Assembly (NCBI RefSeq): GCF_034119865.1
Contig: NZ_CP139421.1
Location: 5,827,455 to 5,891,454 of the forward strand
Direction of reading: 5' to 3'
Source: Algoriphagus sp. NG3
GTDB taxonomy: Bacteria; Bacteroidota; Bacteroidia; Cytophagales; Cyclobacteriaceae
Length of the DNA: 64,000 nucleotides
Of this stretch, positions 29,114-37,445 are shown piece after piece (within the stretch, counting starts at the first letter, position 1; each line of letters starts with the position of its first letter). The translations under genes and the position numbers were made by a program. Below the pieces are notes generated by a model. It did not search any database. It saw nothing but the letters and a program-made list of their open reading frames with translations, and was not told the DNA's origin.

Positions 29114-29677
29114 ATGACTATGAATAGAAGAGACGCTTTGAAAAGCGTCATGGTAATGATGGGGGGCACGATGATAGGTGCTTCGGCGATTATGACCGGA
29201 TGTACCCCGGAGAACCAGATAGAAGGATTGGATTTTGATCCGGACGACATAGCTTTCTTAGATGAATTAGGAGATACTATTATTCCAGAGACTGATACCC
29301 CGGGCGCTAAAGCTGTAGGAATCGGCTCATTTATGGTGATGATGGTGAAAGACACCTACGACGGAGACAGCCAGAAGACATTTGTGGATGGCTTGAATAA
29401 GTTGAGAAAAGATTTCAAATCTGCCAATGGAAAAGACTTTGTAGGAGCGCCTGCAGAGGAACGTTTGACTTACTTGAACTCCATGTATGAGGAGTATAAA
29501 GCCAGTGGGGGAGAAAGAAGCCCTCAAGTAATCAACATGCTTCGTGACCTCACTGTACTCGGCTACTTCACCTCGGAAATTGGTTCTACCCAAGCTCTTA
29601 ATTTTGTGGAGTCTCCAGGCAGATTTGATCCATGTATGCCATACAATCCAGGAGATAAAGCTTTCGCACTAAGTTAA
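29114..29677 (+). CDS. Gluconate 2-dehydrogenase subunit 3 family protein, Tat-exported lipoprotein
   Basis: A 187-residue small subunit with a Tat-type signal (MNRRDALKSVMVMMGG) that ends in a lipobox (MTGC, Cys30). The mature part begins DDIAFLDELGDTIIPETDTPGAKA, the signature of the subunit 3 family. In known complexes this subunit exports and stabilises the flavin subunit. The start may be the ATG at 29114 or at 29120. Its position directly behind the GMC gene supports a two-subunit dehydrogenase. Confidence 0.92.
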   Translation: MTMNRRDALKSVMVMMGGTMIGASAIMTGCTPENQIEGLDFDPDDIAFLDELGDTIIPETDTPGAKAVGIGSFMVMMVKDTYDGDSQKTFVDGLNKLRKDFKSANGKDFVGAPAEERLTYLNSMYEEYKASGGERSPQVINMLRDLTVLGYFTSEIGSTQALNFVESPGRFDPCMPYNPGDKAFALS

Positions 29678-29726
29678 ACCTAACCTATATAAGACCTGCT
29701 CCTATATGGGGTAGGTTATTCTTTTT
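29677..29726 (+). terminator. Weak internal terminator or attenuator
   Basis: AACCTAACC...TATATA pairs imperfectly with TATATGGGGTAGGTT and is followed by ATTCTTTTT, ending at the start codon of the last TIM-barrel gene. It may lower expression of that gene relative to the rest of the operon. Confidence 0.4.
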
Positions 29727-30596
29727 ATGAACAAACAACGAAGAAAATTTCTACAAATAAGCAGCTTGCTGGGTGTAGGAGCTGCATTATTTCCCTATGA
29801 GCTTGTGGCTGGATCCATGGATAAGGCTAAGCTATCTAAATTCGGTCTCCAACTTTACTCCGTGAAAGAGGAGATGGCTAAAGATGCAGCAGGCACTATG
29901 CGCAAGTTGGCTGGTTTTGGATACAAACAATTTGAAGGATTTGATGGAGGGAAGGGTATCCTCTGGGGAATGAGCCCTGCTGAATGCAATGATTTAATGC
30001 GTGAAATTGGAGTGGATTTCATATCATCTCATGCCAATGTGTTCAAGGACTTGGATACGCAGGCAGAGCAAGCTGCAGAAGTAGGAATGAAATACTTGAT
30101 CTGCCCGTACATAGGGGCTCAGAAATCGGTGGATGAATGGAAAAAAGTAGCGGATAGATTCAATGATGCTGGTAAGACACTTAAATCCCATGGGGTAAAG
30201 TTTGCCTACCATAATCACGACTATACGTTTAAAATGCTTGATGGCCAGCTTCCTCAGGATATCTTGATGGAGAATACAGATCCTGAATTGGTGGATTTTG
30301 AATTGGATATGTATTGGGCTTTTGTAGCTGGATATGATCCGGTAGAGTATGTTTCCAGATTCCCTGGCAGATATAAATTATGCCACATCAAAGATGCCGA
30401 AGCTGAAGGTGGAGGAAATGCACATGACCGTGGGGTATTATTGGGTACAGGTGAAATGCCGTACGCTGATATAATCAAGAATTCCAAGAAATATGGTATG
30501 GAGTATTTCGTAGTGGAACAGGAAAGGTTTGTAGGTACCAATCCCTTAGAAGCAGCCCAGAAAAATGCAGCTTATCTGGCTAAATTAAAGGTTTGA
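29727..30596 (+). CDS. Sugar phosphate isomerase/epimerase-like TIM-barrel protein, Tat signal
   Basis: A 289-residue protein with a clear twin-arginine motif (KQRRKFLQISSLLGVGAALF). The barrel holds FAYHNHDYTFKM, VDFELDMYWAFVAG, LCHIKDAEAEGGG and FVVEQERFVG, giving His/Glu/Asp/His/Glu metal ligands. It is the third TIM-barrel protein of the locus and the second with an export signal. It may isomerise or hydrate a keto-sugar in the periplasm. Its 3' end overlaps the convergent gene by 12 bp. Confidence 0.88.
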   Translation: MNKQRRKFLQISSLLGVGAALFPYELVAGSMDKAKLSKFGLQLYSVKEEMAKDAAGTMRKLAGFGYKQFEGFDGGKGILWGMSPAECNDLMREIGVDFISSHANVFKDLDTQAEQAAEVGMKYLICPYIGAQKSVDEWKKVADRFNDAGKTLKSHGVKFAYHNHDYTFKMLDGQLPQDILMENTDPELVDFELDMYWAFVAGYDPVEYVSRFPGRYKLCHIKDAEAEGGGNAHDRGVLLGTGEMPYADIIKNSKKYGMEYFVVEQERFVGTNPLEAAQKNAAYLAKLKV

Positions 30597-31232
30597 TTTA
30601 CTTTTTTTATTTCTGAAAAGTATAAAATACAATGCTAGAGCAAGTATGATCAACAGAGCCACTTCAAATTGAGACCAAATCTGGGAACGATTGATAATGA
30701 TGTTGGCTTTGTTGATTAGCTTTTCACCTTCTTCCATCTGTATTTTACTAAGGTTGTCCAGATCTTGTTGGGCTTTGCTGATTTTTTGATCGTATAACAC
30801 TACCTGGTCACTGTTGACCCCAGAGGAATCAGAGTAAAGAAGGCTGTAGTTTTTAATCTGTAAATCATTTTCAATGATACTCTTAAAATCAGTTAGAAAC
30901 ACAGCTTCCTGATTGGTTAGATTGGTTTTTTCAAAATCATTTACAATTTTAGAAATATTCTGTTCATGTTCGGCGATTTCATCAATTACCCGGGAGTAAT
31001 CGTAATTGATATTGCAGTGATCCACCAGTTTTTGGATTTTGAAAAGATTTTCGGAAATCCGGAAGATGTAACCTTCTACTACGAGCCGATCATTATAAAC
31101 TTCAGCGAAAGTGCCGCTGATTTCCTTGAATGCTTGACGTTCTGTGATGTTTTTACTATAAAACAAGAGCATTAATAGGCCGATGACCACAAGTGCTGTT
31201 GTTTTCTTACGCCGTGAAGAAGTGTTTTTCAT
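30585..31232 (-). CDS. Membrane protein with 4HB-MCP-like sensor domain, no signalling output
   Basis: A 215-residue protein with a membrane segment at each end (TALVVIGLLMLLFYS; FEVALLIILALALYFILF). Between them lies a roughly 150-residue all-helical extracytoplasmic region rich in Asn, Glu and Lys. This layout matches the four-helix-bundle sensor of chemoreceptors, but no HAMP, methyl-accepting, kinase or cyclase domain follows: only the short tail RNKKSKSNL. Its partner, if any, is not encoded nearby. Function unknown. Confidence 0.7.
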   Translation of the reverse strand: MKNTSSRRKKTTALVVIGLLMLLFYSKNITERQAFKEISGTFAEVYNDRLVVEGYIFRISENLFKIQKLVDHCNINYDYSRVIDEIAEHEQNISKIVNDFEKTNLTNQEAVFLTDFKSIIENDLQIKNYSLLYSDSSGVNSDQVVLYDQKISKAQQDLDNLSKIQMEEGEKLINKANIIINRSQIWSQFEVALLIILALALYFILFRNKKSKSNL

Positions 31233-31255
31233 GTGTTTATAATTGTTTTTTAAGG

Positions 31256-31460
31256 GTCACATGGAATCTTTGACGATTAAAATAATCATTGCCCTGTGTG
31301 ATTAATAATGATTTTAATCGTGTCGATTTCATAAGATTATAATTTGATATTTAATAGTCACATGCTCGCCTGTATCCGGACAGGGGAACTTTGACGATTA
31401 TAATAGTCAGGCCCCTGTTTGCTTAACTGATATTTTTAATCTTGGAGATTTCATGATAAG
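31256..31460. repeat. Two imperfect tandem copies of a ~95-bp intergenic unit
   Basis: Both copies start GTCACATG (31256 and 31357). They share CTTTGACGATTA, a following AATAATCA/AATAGTCA, CCCTGT, a TTTTTAATC-type run and GATTTCAT. No protein is encoded. The region lies between the 4HB-like gene (whose start is at 31232, reading away) and the GH16 gene end at 31583, so it sits upstream of the 4HB-like gene. Confidence 0.55.
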
Positions 31461-31582
31461 CTTAATTGGGTCTATATTTTTTCCAGTTTAGTAATAACTT
31501 TTTAGCTTCCAAAGCGATTCTAGCCTAAAGGTAAAAGTACCTTATCAACTTGGAAGATGCCAGAGAAAAAAATCAGATCGCT

Positions 31583-32371
31583 TCAAGGTTTTTTGTTATA
31601 AACTCTCACATAATCTACCTCCATCCGCTGTGGCCATATGTCAGTAGCTACCCCTTGCTGGCCACCCCAGCCGCCACCTACAGCAATATTCAGGATTAGG
31701 TGAAAGGGTTGGTCAAATGGCCATTCTTTATAATCCCCTTTAGAATTATGGAAGGTGAAATAGATATCTCCATCCAGTAAGAAGTCTATTTTTTCTTCAG
31801 TCCAATCAATAGCATAGTTATGATAATTTGTGTCGAAATCCGGGACTTGAACAAAATCTCCCTGCTGAGTTCCTATTTTATGGTTATAAGCTTCAGTGTG
31901 TACAGTTCCATGAACTTTTCCAGGCTCGTATCCCACATGTTCCATGATGTCAATCTCACCATTCTTTGGCCATCCTCCATGGTTGTTCTCTTCGGGAAGC
32001 ATCCAGATAGCTGGCCAGGTTCCTCTGCCTTGGGGTAATCTGGCTTTGACTTCAATATAGCCATATTTCCAAGCTGCTAGTTCTCTGGTCAGTAATCTCG
32101 CAGAGGTATAGCCTTTGGCCTGGGAGCTGTCAGCATGAGCCTCTAAGACTAATTTCCCGTTTTCAACACGGGAATTTTTAAGGTCATTTTGTGTATAATA
32201 TTGCAGTTCGTCATTTCCCCATCCATGGTCACCTACATCATAAACCCAATATGTTGGATCGGGTAAACCCTCTTCAGAAAACTCTTCTGACCATATTAAA
32301 CGGGCTTGTTGGCCATACGAACAGCAGGAAAAGGCTATTAATAAAAACAATTGGATATAGAGGGCTTTCAT
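31583..32371 (-). CDS. GH16 endo-beta-glucanase / laminarinase-like glycoside hydrolase, exported
   Basis: A 262-residue enzyme with a signal peptide (MKALYIQLFLLIAFSCCSYGQ) and the GH16 catalytic motif GEIDIMEHVG, where the two Glu act as nucleophile and acid/base. Other family features are WSEEFSEEGLPDP at the start, ELQYYTQND and HTEAYNHKIGT. It likely cleaves beta-1,3 or mixed-linkage glucans outside the cell. The start at 32371 is preferred over 32434 because it begins the signal peptide. Confidence 0.93.
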   Translation of the reverse strand: MKALYIQLFLLIAFSCCSYGQQARLIWSEEFSEEGLPDPTYWVYDVGDHGWGNDELQYYTQNDLKNSRVENGKLVLEAHADSSQAKGYTSARLLTRELAAWKYGYIEVKARLPQGRGTWPAIWMLPEENNHGGWPKNGEIDIMEHVGYEPGKVHGTVHTEAYNHKIGTQQGDFVQVPDFDTNYHNYAIDWTEEKIDFLLDGDIYFTFHNSKGDYKEWPFDQPFHLILNIAVGGGWGGQQGVATDIWPQRMEVDYVRVYNKKP

Positions 32372-32439
32372 GTGGGTAGGTATGGAATATACTTTGCAAT
32401 ACTCTAGATAGTGAAAGTTTAACTTAAACCACAAGTATT

Positions 32440-32631
32440 ATGTCAACTAACCTAAAATTAAAAGGAAACTGGAATATCCTAAAAGGTAAACTCAAAGAAA
32501 AATACGGTCAACTGACTGATGATGATTTGACTTATATAGAAGGCAAAGAAGATCAGTTGCTCGGTCAGATTCAAAAAAAGACTGGAGAAACCGAGGACAT
32601 TCTGAGAAAAGAGCTATTCGAAGCTCAATAA
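32440..32631 (+). CDS. CsbD-family stress protein
   Basis: A 63-residue hydrophilic protein of the CsbD family ([23 protein letters not shown] ... [12 protein letters not shown]). The family is induced by general stress in many bacteria; its biochemical role is unknown. It is monocistronic with a tight terminator. Confidence 0.9.
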   Translation: MSTNLKLKGNWNILKGKLKEKYGQLTDDDLTYIEGKEDQLLGQIQKKTGETEDILRKELFEAQ

Positions 32632-32635
32632 AAGA

Positions 32636-32658
32636 AAGCGGCGAAAGCCGTTTTTTTA
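32636..32658 (+). terminator. Intrinsic terminator of csbD
   Basis: CGGC-GAAA-GCCG tetraloop hairpin (32639-32650) followed by seven T. Confidence 0.85.
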
Positions 32659-32811
32659 TTTTAAGAAGGTTGGGCGGTTATCGTTTTTTTTTGAAATGAT
32701 TTTCACCTTAGGGATATTAATAGGCTACTAGAAAGGATCATTTTTTTTTGGATAGACTAGGCATCTTGATAGAATGTTTAAATTTAGCCTAAGAAATAAA
32801 CCCAAAAGCAA

Positions 32812-33975
32812 ATGGCATACTATCATAGACTTGGTTCATTACCTCCTAAAAGGCATACCCAGTTCCGACAGCCGGACGGAAGTCTCTATAAAGAAGAAGT
32901 GGTGAGTTCCAAAGGATTTTCGGGAATCTACTCCACACTTTATCATATTCATAATCCTAACGAGGTGAAATCAATAGGGGAGCCAGTCCCGTATTCGTGG
33001 GTTCCTGCTAAAGAACATGGTTTACAACAAACCCATTTAAGAACCTCTGGAATAGAAGTTACCGGGGAGGATTATCTTTCTGCAAGAAGGAATCTGCTGA
33101 TGAACTCCGATGTAATGATGGGCATATGTTCGCCGAGGCAGCGAAAAATGGATTATTACTTTAAGAATGCCGATGGAGATGAGTTGATCTATATACACGA
33201 TGGAAAAGGCGTGTTGTATTCCCAGTTTGGAAAACTGGACGTGCATAAGGGTGATTATATTGTGATACCTCGTACGACTATCTATAGATTTGAATTTGAA
33301 GAAAGTGGCCCGCTGAGGCTATTGATTATAGAATCACATGGTGCCATAGAAACAGTCAAGCGCTATCGAAATGAAGTAGGGCAACTACTGGAGCATTCTC
33401 CATATTGTGAGCGGGATATCCGCCCACCTCTCGAATTGCATGTGGAAAAAGAAAAGGGCGATTGCCTCGTAAAGATAAAAAAGCAGGGAATGTTATATCA
33501 CTATTCCTATGGTCATAGCCCCCTGGATACCGTAGGGTGGGATGGGTACTTATATCCTTATGCGCTTTCTATTTATGATTTTGAACCGATAACCGGGAGA
33601 ATACACCAGCCACCACCTGTTCATCAGACTTTTCAGGCAGGTGGATTTGTGATATGCTCATTTGTGCCGAGATTGTTTGATTATCATCCCTTATCTATTC
33701 CTGCTCCATACAATCATTCCAATATTGACTCAGATGAAGTGCTATATTATGCAGAAGGTGAATTTATGAGTCGTAAAGGCATAGACAGAGGTTCGTTTAC
33801 CATCCATATGGGTGGTTTGCCTCATGGGCCACATCCCGGAACCGTGGAGAAATCTATAGGTGCTAAGGCGACAGATGAGTATGCCGTGATGTTGGATACA
33901 TTTAAGTCTTTGCAGATTACCACAGATGCTTTAGAGTTTGTGGATAAAAATTATCCTATGAGCTGGACGGAGTAG
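32812..33975 (+). CDS. hmgA: Homogentisate 1,2-dioxygenase
   Basis: A 387-residue cupin-fold dioxygenase opening the ring of homogentisate to maleylacetoacetate in tyrosine/phenylalanine breakdown. Family features: YHRLGSLPPKRHTQFRQPDG at the start, the iron-site region DYHPLSIPAPYNHSNIDSDEVLYYAEGEF, and the C-terminal HMGGLPHGPHPG. The protein is slightly shorter than mammalian and pseudomonad enzymes but in the Bacteroidota range. No other tyrosine-catabolic gene is adjacent. Confidence 0.93.
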   Translation: MAYYHRLGSLPPKRHTQFRQPDGSLYKEEVVSSKGFSGIYSTLYHIHNPNEVKSIGEPVPYSWVPAKEHGLQQTHLRTSGIEVTGEDYLSARRNLLMNSDVMMGICSPRQRKMDYYFKNADGDELIYIHDGKGVLYSQFGKLDVHKGDYIVIPRTTIYRFEFEESGPLRLLIIESHGAIETVKRYRNEVGQLLEHSPYCERDIRPPLELHVEKEKGDCLVKIKKQGMLYHYSYGHSPLDTVGWDGYLYPYALSIYDFEPITGRIHQPPPVHQTFQAGGFVICSFVPRLFDYHPLSIPAPYNHSNIDSDEVLYYAEGEFMSRKGIDRGSFTIHMGGLPHGPHPGTVEKSIGAKATDEYAVMLDTFKSLQITTDALEFVDKNYPMSWTE

Positions 33976-34063
33976 AATAGAAGATCTGCGATTTTATAAT
34001 TGGTGTGAATGCGAATGTTGACTAGTTCAGTGTATTTAGAAAGTTAAGATTCACCTAAATTGC

Positions 34064-34113
34064 AAAGCCGAAAAGCCGAGAACTGAAAGGGTCAAGGCTT
34101 TTCGGCTTTATAG
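34064..34113. terminator. Bidirectional terminator between hmgA and the phosphatase gene
   Basis: A perfect 14-bp stem: AAAGCCGAAAAGCC (34064-34077) with GGCTTTTCGGCTTT (34096-34109). It separates two convergent genes. Confidence 0.75.
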
Positions 34114-34140
34114 TCTCTGTCTGATGACTTTTCCTAGGTG

Positions 34141-35772
34141 TTATTTATCAGTAATTTCTAGGATAGGGGTGCCGTTTGCTCCATTCGGAAGTTTGATGTC
34201 AAGCATCATGCAGAGTGTAGGGGTGATATCAGTGATCGACACATGACGGGAACTCTCTCCCTGTGGTACTTTCCATCCGTAGAATAACATAGGGATATTG
34301 GTGTCATAGGTAAAGCCTGTGCCATGGGAAGTTCCTCTGTCTCCTCCGTTCAGCCATGCCGGCTCCAGCACGAGAAGAATATCCCCTGAGGCTTTATGGT
34401 TGTATCCCATCTGAAGTCGCATGGCATTTCCCAGGGTGAATTCTCTTGTTCTCATAGCTGTGCCAGTATATACCTCTTTGATCCCTTCCATCTTCAATAA
34501 GAAAAAGGCAATTTCATTCTCAAATTCTTCCTGATTAAGTTTTTTGTCAGCGATTAGTTTATGATTCAAGAAGATTTGATTGTTTGAAACGTTTTTGATC
34601 CATTCGCCTTCTCCGTATTTTGAGTTGATATACTCCACTAGCTCAGTACGCATTACACTGGTCTTAAGATTGCCAGCAGGTACATTTTCGCTGATCATGT
34701 GGGTGGCTACCTCAGCCACAGCGTGGTCTGCGGTAAGGAACATCAGGTATTGATCTTTTCCGTAAGTTTTATCGAGATAGTCAAATAAGCGTTCTATTTC
34801 TTGATCCAACCTGAGGTAGGTGTCTTCGATTTCCTTGGATTGAGGGCCAAACCTATGGCCTATATAATCAGGGGAAGAAAAACTCAACGCCAAGAAATCT
34901 GTTTCTTCTCCCATACCCAGTTTTTCTCCTTCCAGTGCCGCCAAAGCAAAATCCAATGTCATGGTATTTCCATAGGGAGTAGAGGAAATCAAGCCAAATT
35001 CCCCGTTGGTTTTTCTAAGTTCATTTAAGTCATACGGGAAAGTCGGTGAATCTTTTCCTGAGAAAATCCCTTCGAACTCATTGTCGTCAGCAATACTTGC
35101 TGTGTAAGTTTCTATTGGATACAGAGTGTTCCAGGTTTGGGCGAGGTATTTATCCACAATCTTTCTTTCATTAAACTTAGTTACCCACTCAGGCAGTTTG
35201 TCATAGTAATAAGAAGAAGTCATAAATTCCCCGGTTTTGCTGTCAAACCAATAGGCATCTCCCATATGTCCGGCAGGAAGGCTCGCTCCTCTATCTTTGA
35301 TTGCTACACCTACTACCTTTGACCTTTTTTGAGTCGCAATCCGAAGTTCGTCTGTAACCGTGGTAGTATGCATGTTTTTAGGACTAATAAATCCATTTGA
35401 AGCAGAACCTCCTGTGTTTGCGACAGTAGTGTCACCTGCGCAATAAATCATTTGATCTAATCGCTTTACATACCAGTCATTGCCAATGATTCCGTGTGTA
35501 GCAGGAGTGGTTCCTGTATAGACTGAAGCATGACCTGGACCGGTGTAAGTGGGGATATAATTGTAATGGCCGTTTTTCAGCATGAAGCCATCCTTCATCA
35601 TTCGCTTAAACCCTCCTTCGGAATACCTGTCTGCAAACCTATACAGATAATCCTGACGCATCTGATCTACGATGATACCTACTACTATTTTGGGCCTTTG
35701 TGCCTGTTCCTGAGCTAGGAGAGGGCTTGCTGCCAATAGGAAGAATGAGAATATAATTCCGAATTTATTCAT
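34141..35772 (-). CDS. pafA: Alkaline phosphatase PafA-type, exported
   Basis: A 543-residue alkaline phosphatase-superfamily enzyme with signal peptide (MNKFGIIFSFFLLAASPLLAQ). The metal/nucleophile region is VVGIIVDQMRQDYL followed by PTYTGPGHASVYTG, with a Thr nucleophile as in the Flavobacteria enzyme PafA. The second metal site is in ALSFSSPDYIGHRFGP and FLTADHAVAEV, and SHGTGFTYDTNIPML closes the site. It is a calcium-activated, phosphate-insensitive type of phosphomonoesterase that releases phosphate in the periplasm. Confidence 0.88.
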   Translation of the reverse strand: MNKFGIIFSFFLLAASPLLAQEQAQRPKIVVGIIVDQMRQDYLYRFADRYSEGGFKRMMKDGFMLKNGHYNYIPTYTGPGHASVYTGTTPATHGIIGNDWYVKRLDQMIYCAGDTTVANTGGSASNGFISPKNMHTTTVTDELRIATQKRSKVVGVAIKDRGASLPAGHMGDAYWFDSKTGEFMTSSYYYDKLPEWVTKFNERKIVDKYLAQTWNTLYPIETYTASIADDNEFEGIFSGKDSPTFPYDLNELRKTNGEFGLISSTPYGNTMTLDFALAALEGEKLGMGEETDFLALSFSSPDYIGHRFGPQSKEIEDTYLRLDQEIERLFDYLDKTYGKDQYLMFLTADHAVAEVATHMISENVPAGNLKTSVMRTELVEYINSKYGEGEWIKNVSNNQIFLNHKLIADKKLNQEEFENEIAFFLLKMEGIKEVYTGTAMRTREFTLGNAMRLQMGYNHKASGDILLVLEPAWLNGGDRGTSHGTGFTYDTNIPMLFYGWKVPQGESSRHVSITDITPTLCMMLDIKLPNGANGTPILEITDK

Positions 35773-35792
35773 GTGTCGATTTTTTTGATCCC

Positions 35793-35822
35793 CAAAGATA
35801 GGAATATGGTATGAGCAGTTAA
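35793..35822 (-). promoter_or_regulatory. Candidate promoter of pafA
   Basis: On the minus strand TATCTTTG (35793-35800) matches TAnnTTTG exactly. TTA (35820-35822) sits in the -33 place with a 19-bp spacer (one mismatch from TTG). Confidence 0.6.
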
Positions 35823-36294
35823 TTATGATTTTGTTAAATGGTCAGTACTGCTGCTCTTATAGTTCCAGATCTCAGTTTAAATACAACCAGGACTATTATG
35901 ATCGGTGCTGGGAGAGATGGATCAGTTCATCTCCCGAAAAACCGCAGTGGCATATTTTTCAAATCACCCTTTACATATTTTTTATCCTATGCGTGAAAAT
36001 GAAATCTCCAAGATAATTGTGGATACAGCATTCTTAAATGGAAAGAATAAGCAAACGCCGCATAAGGACAGGTGTTTTTTTCTAATGCTCTACCAAGAAT
36101 TCATCAACTATCACCAAGTCAAACATATGCAGTCTTACTCGGAGTTGATCTGTATTGCAAATCTACTTCGATAAGAAAAAGCTTATAAAAGGATAGGATT
36201 TATATGGAGTGAAGCCCTTGGTTATTAATTATTGCGGCTTTGAGGGAGATGTTGTTTCGCTGCGAGATAACAATTCTTTTTCACAAAAGGACAC
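35823..36294. other. Gene-poor interval
   Basis: About 470 bp between pafA and the next gene. Two short overlapping open frames on the plus strand (35825-36016 and 35905-36174) look unlike any family I recognise and have poor composition for a gene. I see no RNA gene or repeat here. Confidence 0.5.
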
Positions 36295-36945
36295 CTAGTC
36301 TCTTTGCTTCAGATCCCCACGCTTAATAGAGCGTATAAACTGTCCCCAGGCAAATGGATCGAGGAGTCGGAGTGTTCTAGGGCCGTATAGATCTTGGTTT
36401 TGCAGCATCTGCGCTTCCTGAAAATATCGGAAATTCTCATTTCCGGAGGCTGGCATGGCTTCGGCCCATCGGAGGAACATTTCAGGACTCATATTAGATC
36501 GGGATATAGACATAGGATCTTCCACGTTCATCGCAATCACTGCTCTTTTAAATTCTTCTTCGGTGGGGAAAGGCATAACCTCAATCTCTGCAAGTGCGAT
36601 TTCATCTACTTGCATGGTCAGAATCAAACTGATCCGGTCACTCTCGACCTTTTCGGGAATTTTGAAGGTCTGTTTTTTCAGCCCAATAAAACTGAAAACT
36701 ACCGAATCACCTTCTAGCACAGGCATAGAGAAGTATCCAAACCTTCCTGAACTGGTACCTCTTCCTTTGGTCGGTACGTAAATATTCACTCCTGCCACCG
36801 CATCGGTACTATCCGAATTTAGGACGATACCGGAGAGCTGGATCACCTTTCTCTGGGGTTCATCTTGGGCATGCGAATATGAAATGGTAAAAAGAAATCC
36901 CACTAGAAAAAGGAATGCTGACCGAAGGAGTATAAAATTCTTCAC
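36295..36945 (-). CDS. Exported CarboxypepD_reg-like (beta-sandwich) domain protein
   Basis: A 216-residue protein with a signal peptide (MKNFILLRSAFLFLVGFLF... SHAQ) and one carboxypeptidase-regulatory-like domain: IQLSGIVLNSDSTDAVAGVNIYVPTKGRGT then GYFSMPVLEGDSVVFSFIG. This domain is usually the N-terminus of SusC-type receptors; here it stands alone with a ~100-residue unassigned tail. The start codon is GTG. Function unknown; surface or periplasmic location expected. Confidence 0.8.
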   Translation of the reverse strand: MKNFILLRSAFLFLVGFLFTISYSHAQDEPQRKVIQLSGIVLNSDSTDAVAGVNIYVPTKGRGTSSGRFGYFSMPVLEGDSVVFSFIGLKKQTFKIPEKVESDRISLILTMQVDEIALAEIEVMPFPTEEEFKRAVIAMNVEDPMSISRSNMSPEMFLRWAEAMPASGNENFRYFQEAQMLQNQDLYGPRTLRLLDPFAWGQFIRSIKRGDLKQRD

Positions 36946-37055
36946 AAATAAATTAACTTAATAAAACGGCAATTGGTTGTCTTTTCTGATACGATAATAC
37001 TCTAATTTCGGGTGAATTTTTATTTTCCCCGAATAAACTGCGTTAAATCTTACAA

Positions 37056-37439
37056 ATGAGGTTAAAAAACATTAGCTTAAACTATGGACTTAGGATTTTT
37101 AAGGCGCTTTCCGAAGAGCCCCGGGTTCGGATTTTTCACTTATTGATGCTGAATAAGGAGCTCTCTATTTCAGACTTTGAGCTCATTCTGGATTTCACCC
37201 AAACCAAAACCAGCAGACATTTGATTTACTTGAAGAATGCGGGTTTGCTGGGAAGCAAACGGGTGGATCAGTGGGTGTTTTACTACATACTGGAGGAGTA
37301 CATGGAAATCATTCAGCAGATTTTTAAGTTTATCCAAAAAGATCCAAGTCTCCTTAAAGACCAAGAAACCTTCGAGATCTTAAAATCAAACAGAGAACTT
37401 GCAATCAATAAAATTCAGAATAATCAGTACCGACGTTAA
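37056..37439 (+). CDS. ArsR-family winged-helix transcriptional regulator
   Basis: A 127-residue protein with the ArsR/SmtB helix-turn-helix (RIFKALSEEPRVRIFHLLML, ISDFELILDFTQTKTSRHLIYLKNAGLL) and a wing (SKRVDQWVFYYIL). It has no Cys metal-binding motif, so metal sensing is unlikely. It precedes the HAD gene by 6 bp, suggesting one transcript; its targets are unknown. Confidence 0.85.
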   Translation: MRLKNISLNYGLRIFKALSEEPRVRIFHLLMLNKELSISDFELILDFTQTKTSRHLIYLKNAGLLGSKRVDQWVFYYILEEYMEIIQQIFKFIQKDPSLLKDQETFEILKSNRELAINKIQNNQYRR

Positions 37440-37445
37440 TTTCCA

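Noticed and set aside
35825..36174. Two short overlapping plus-strand open frames
   Set aside because: They have no start context, promoter or family resemblance, and overlap each other in different frames.
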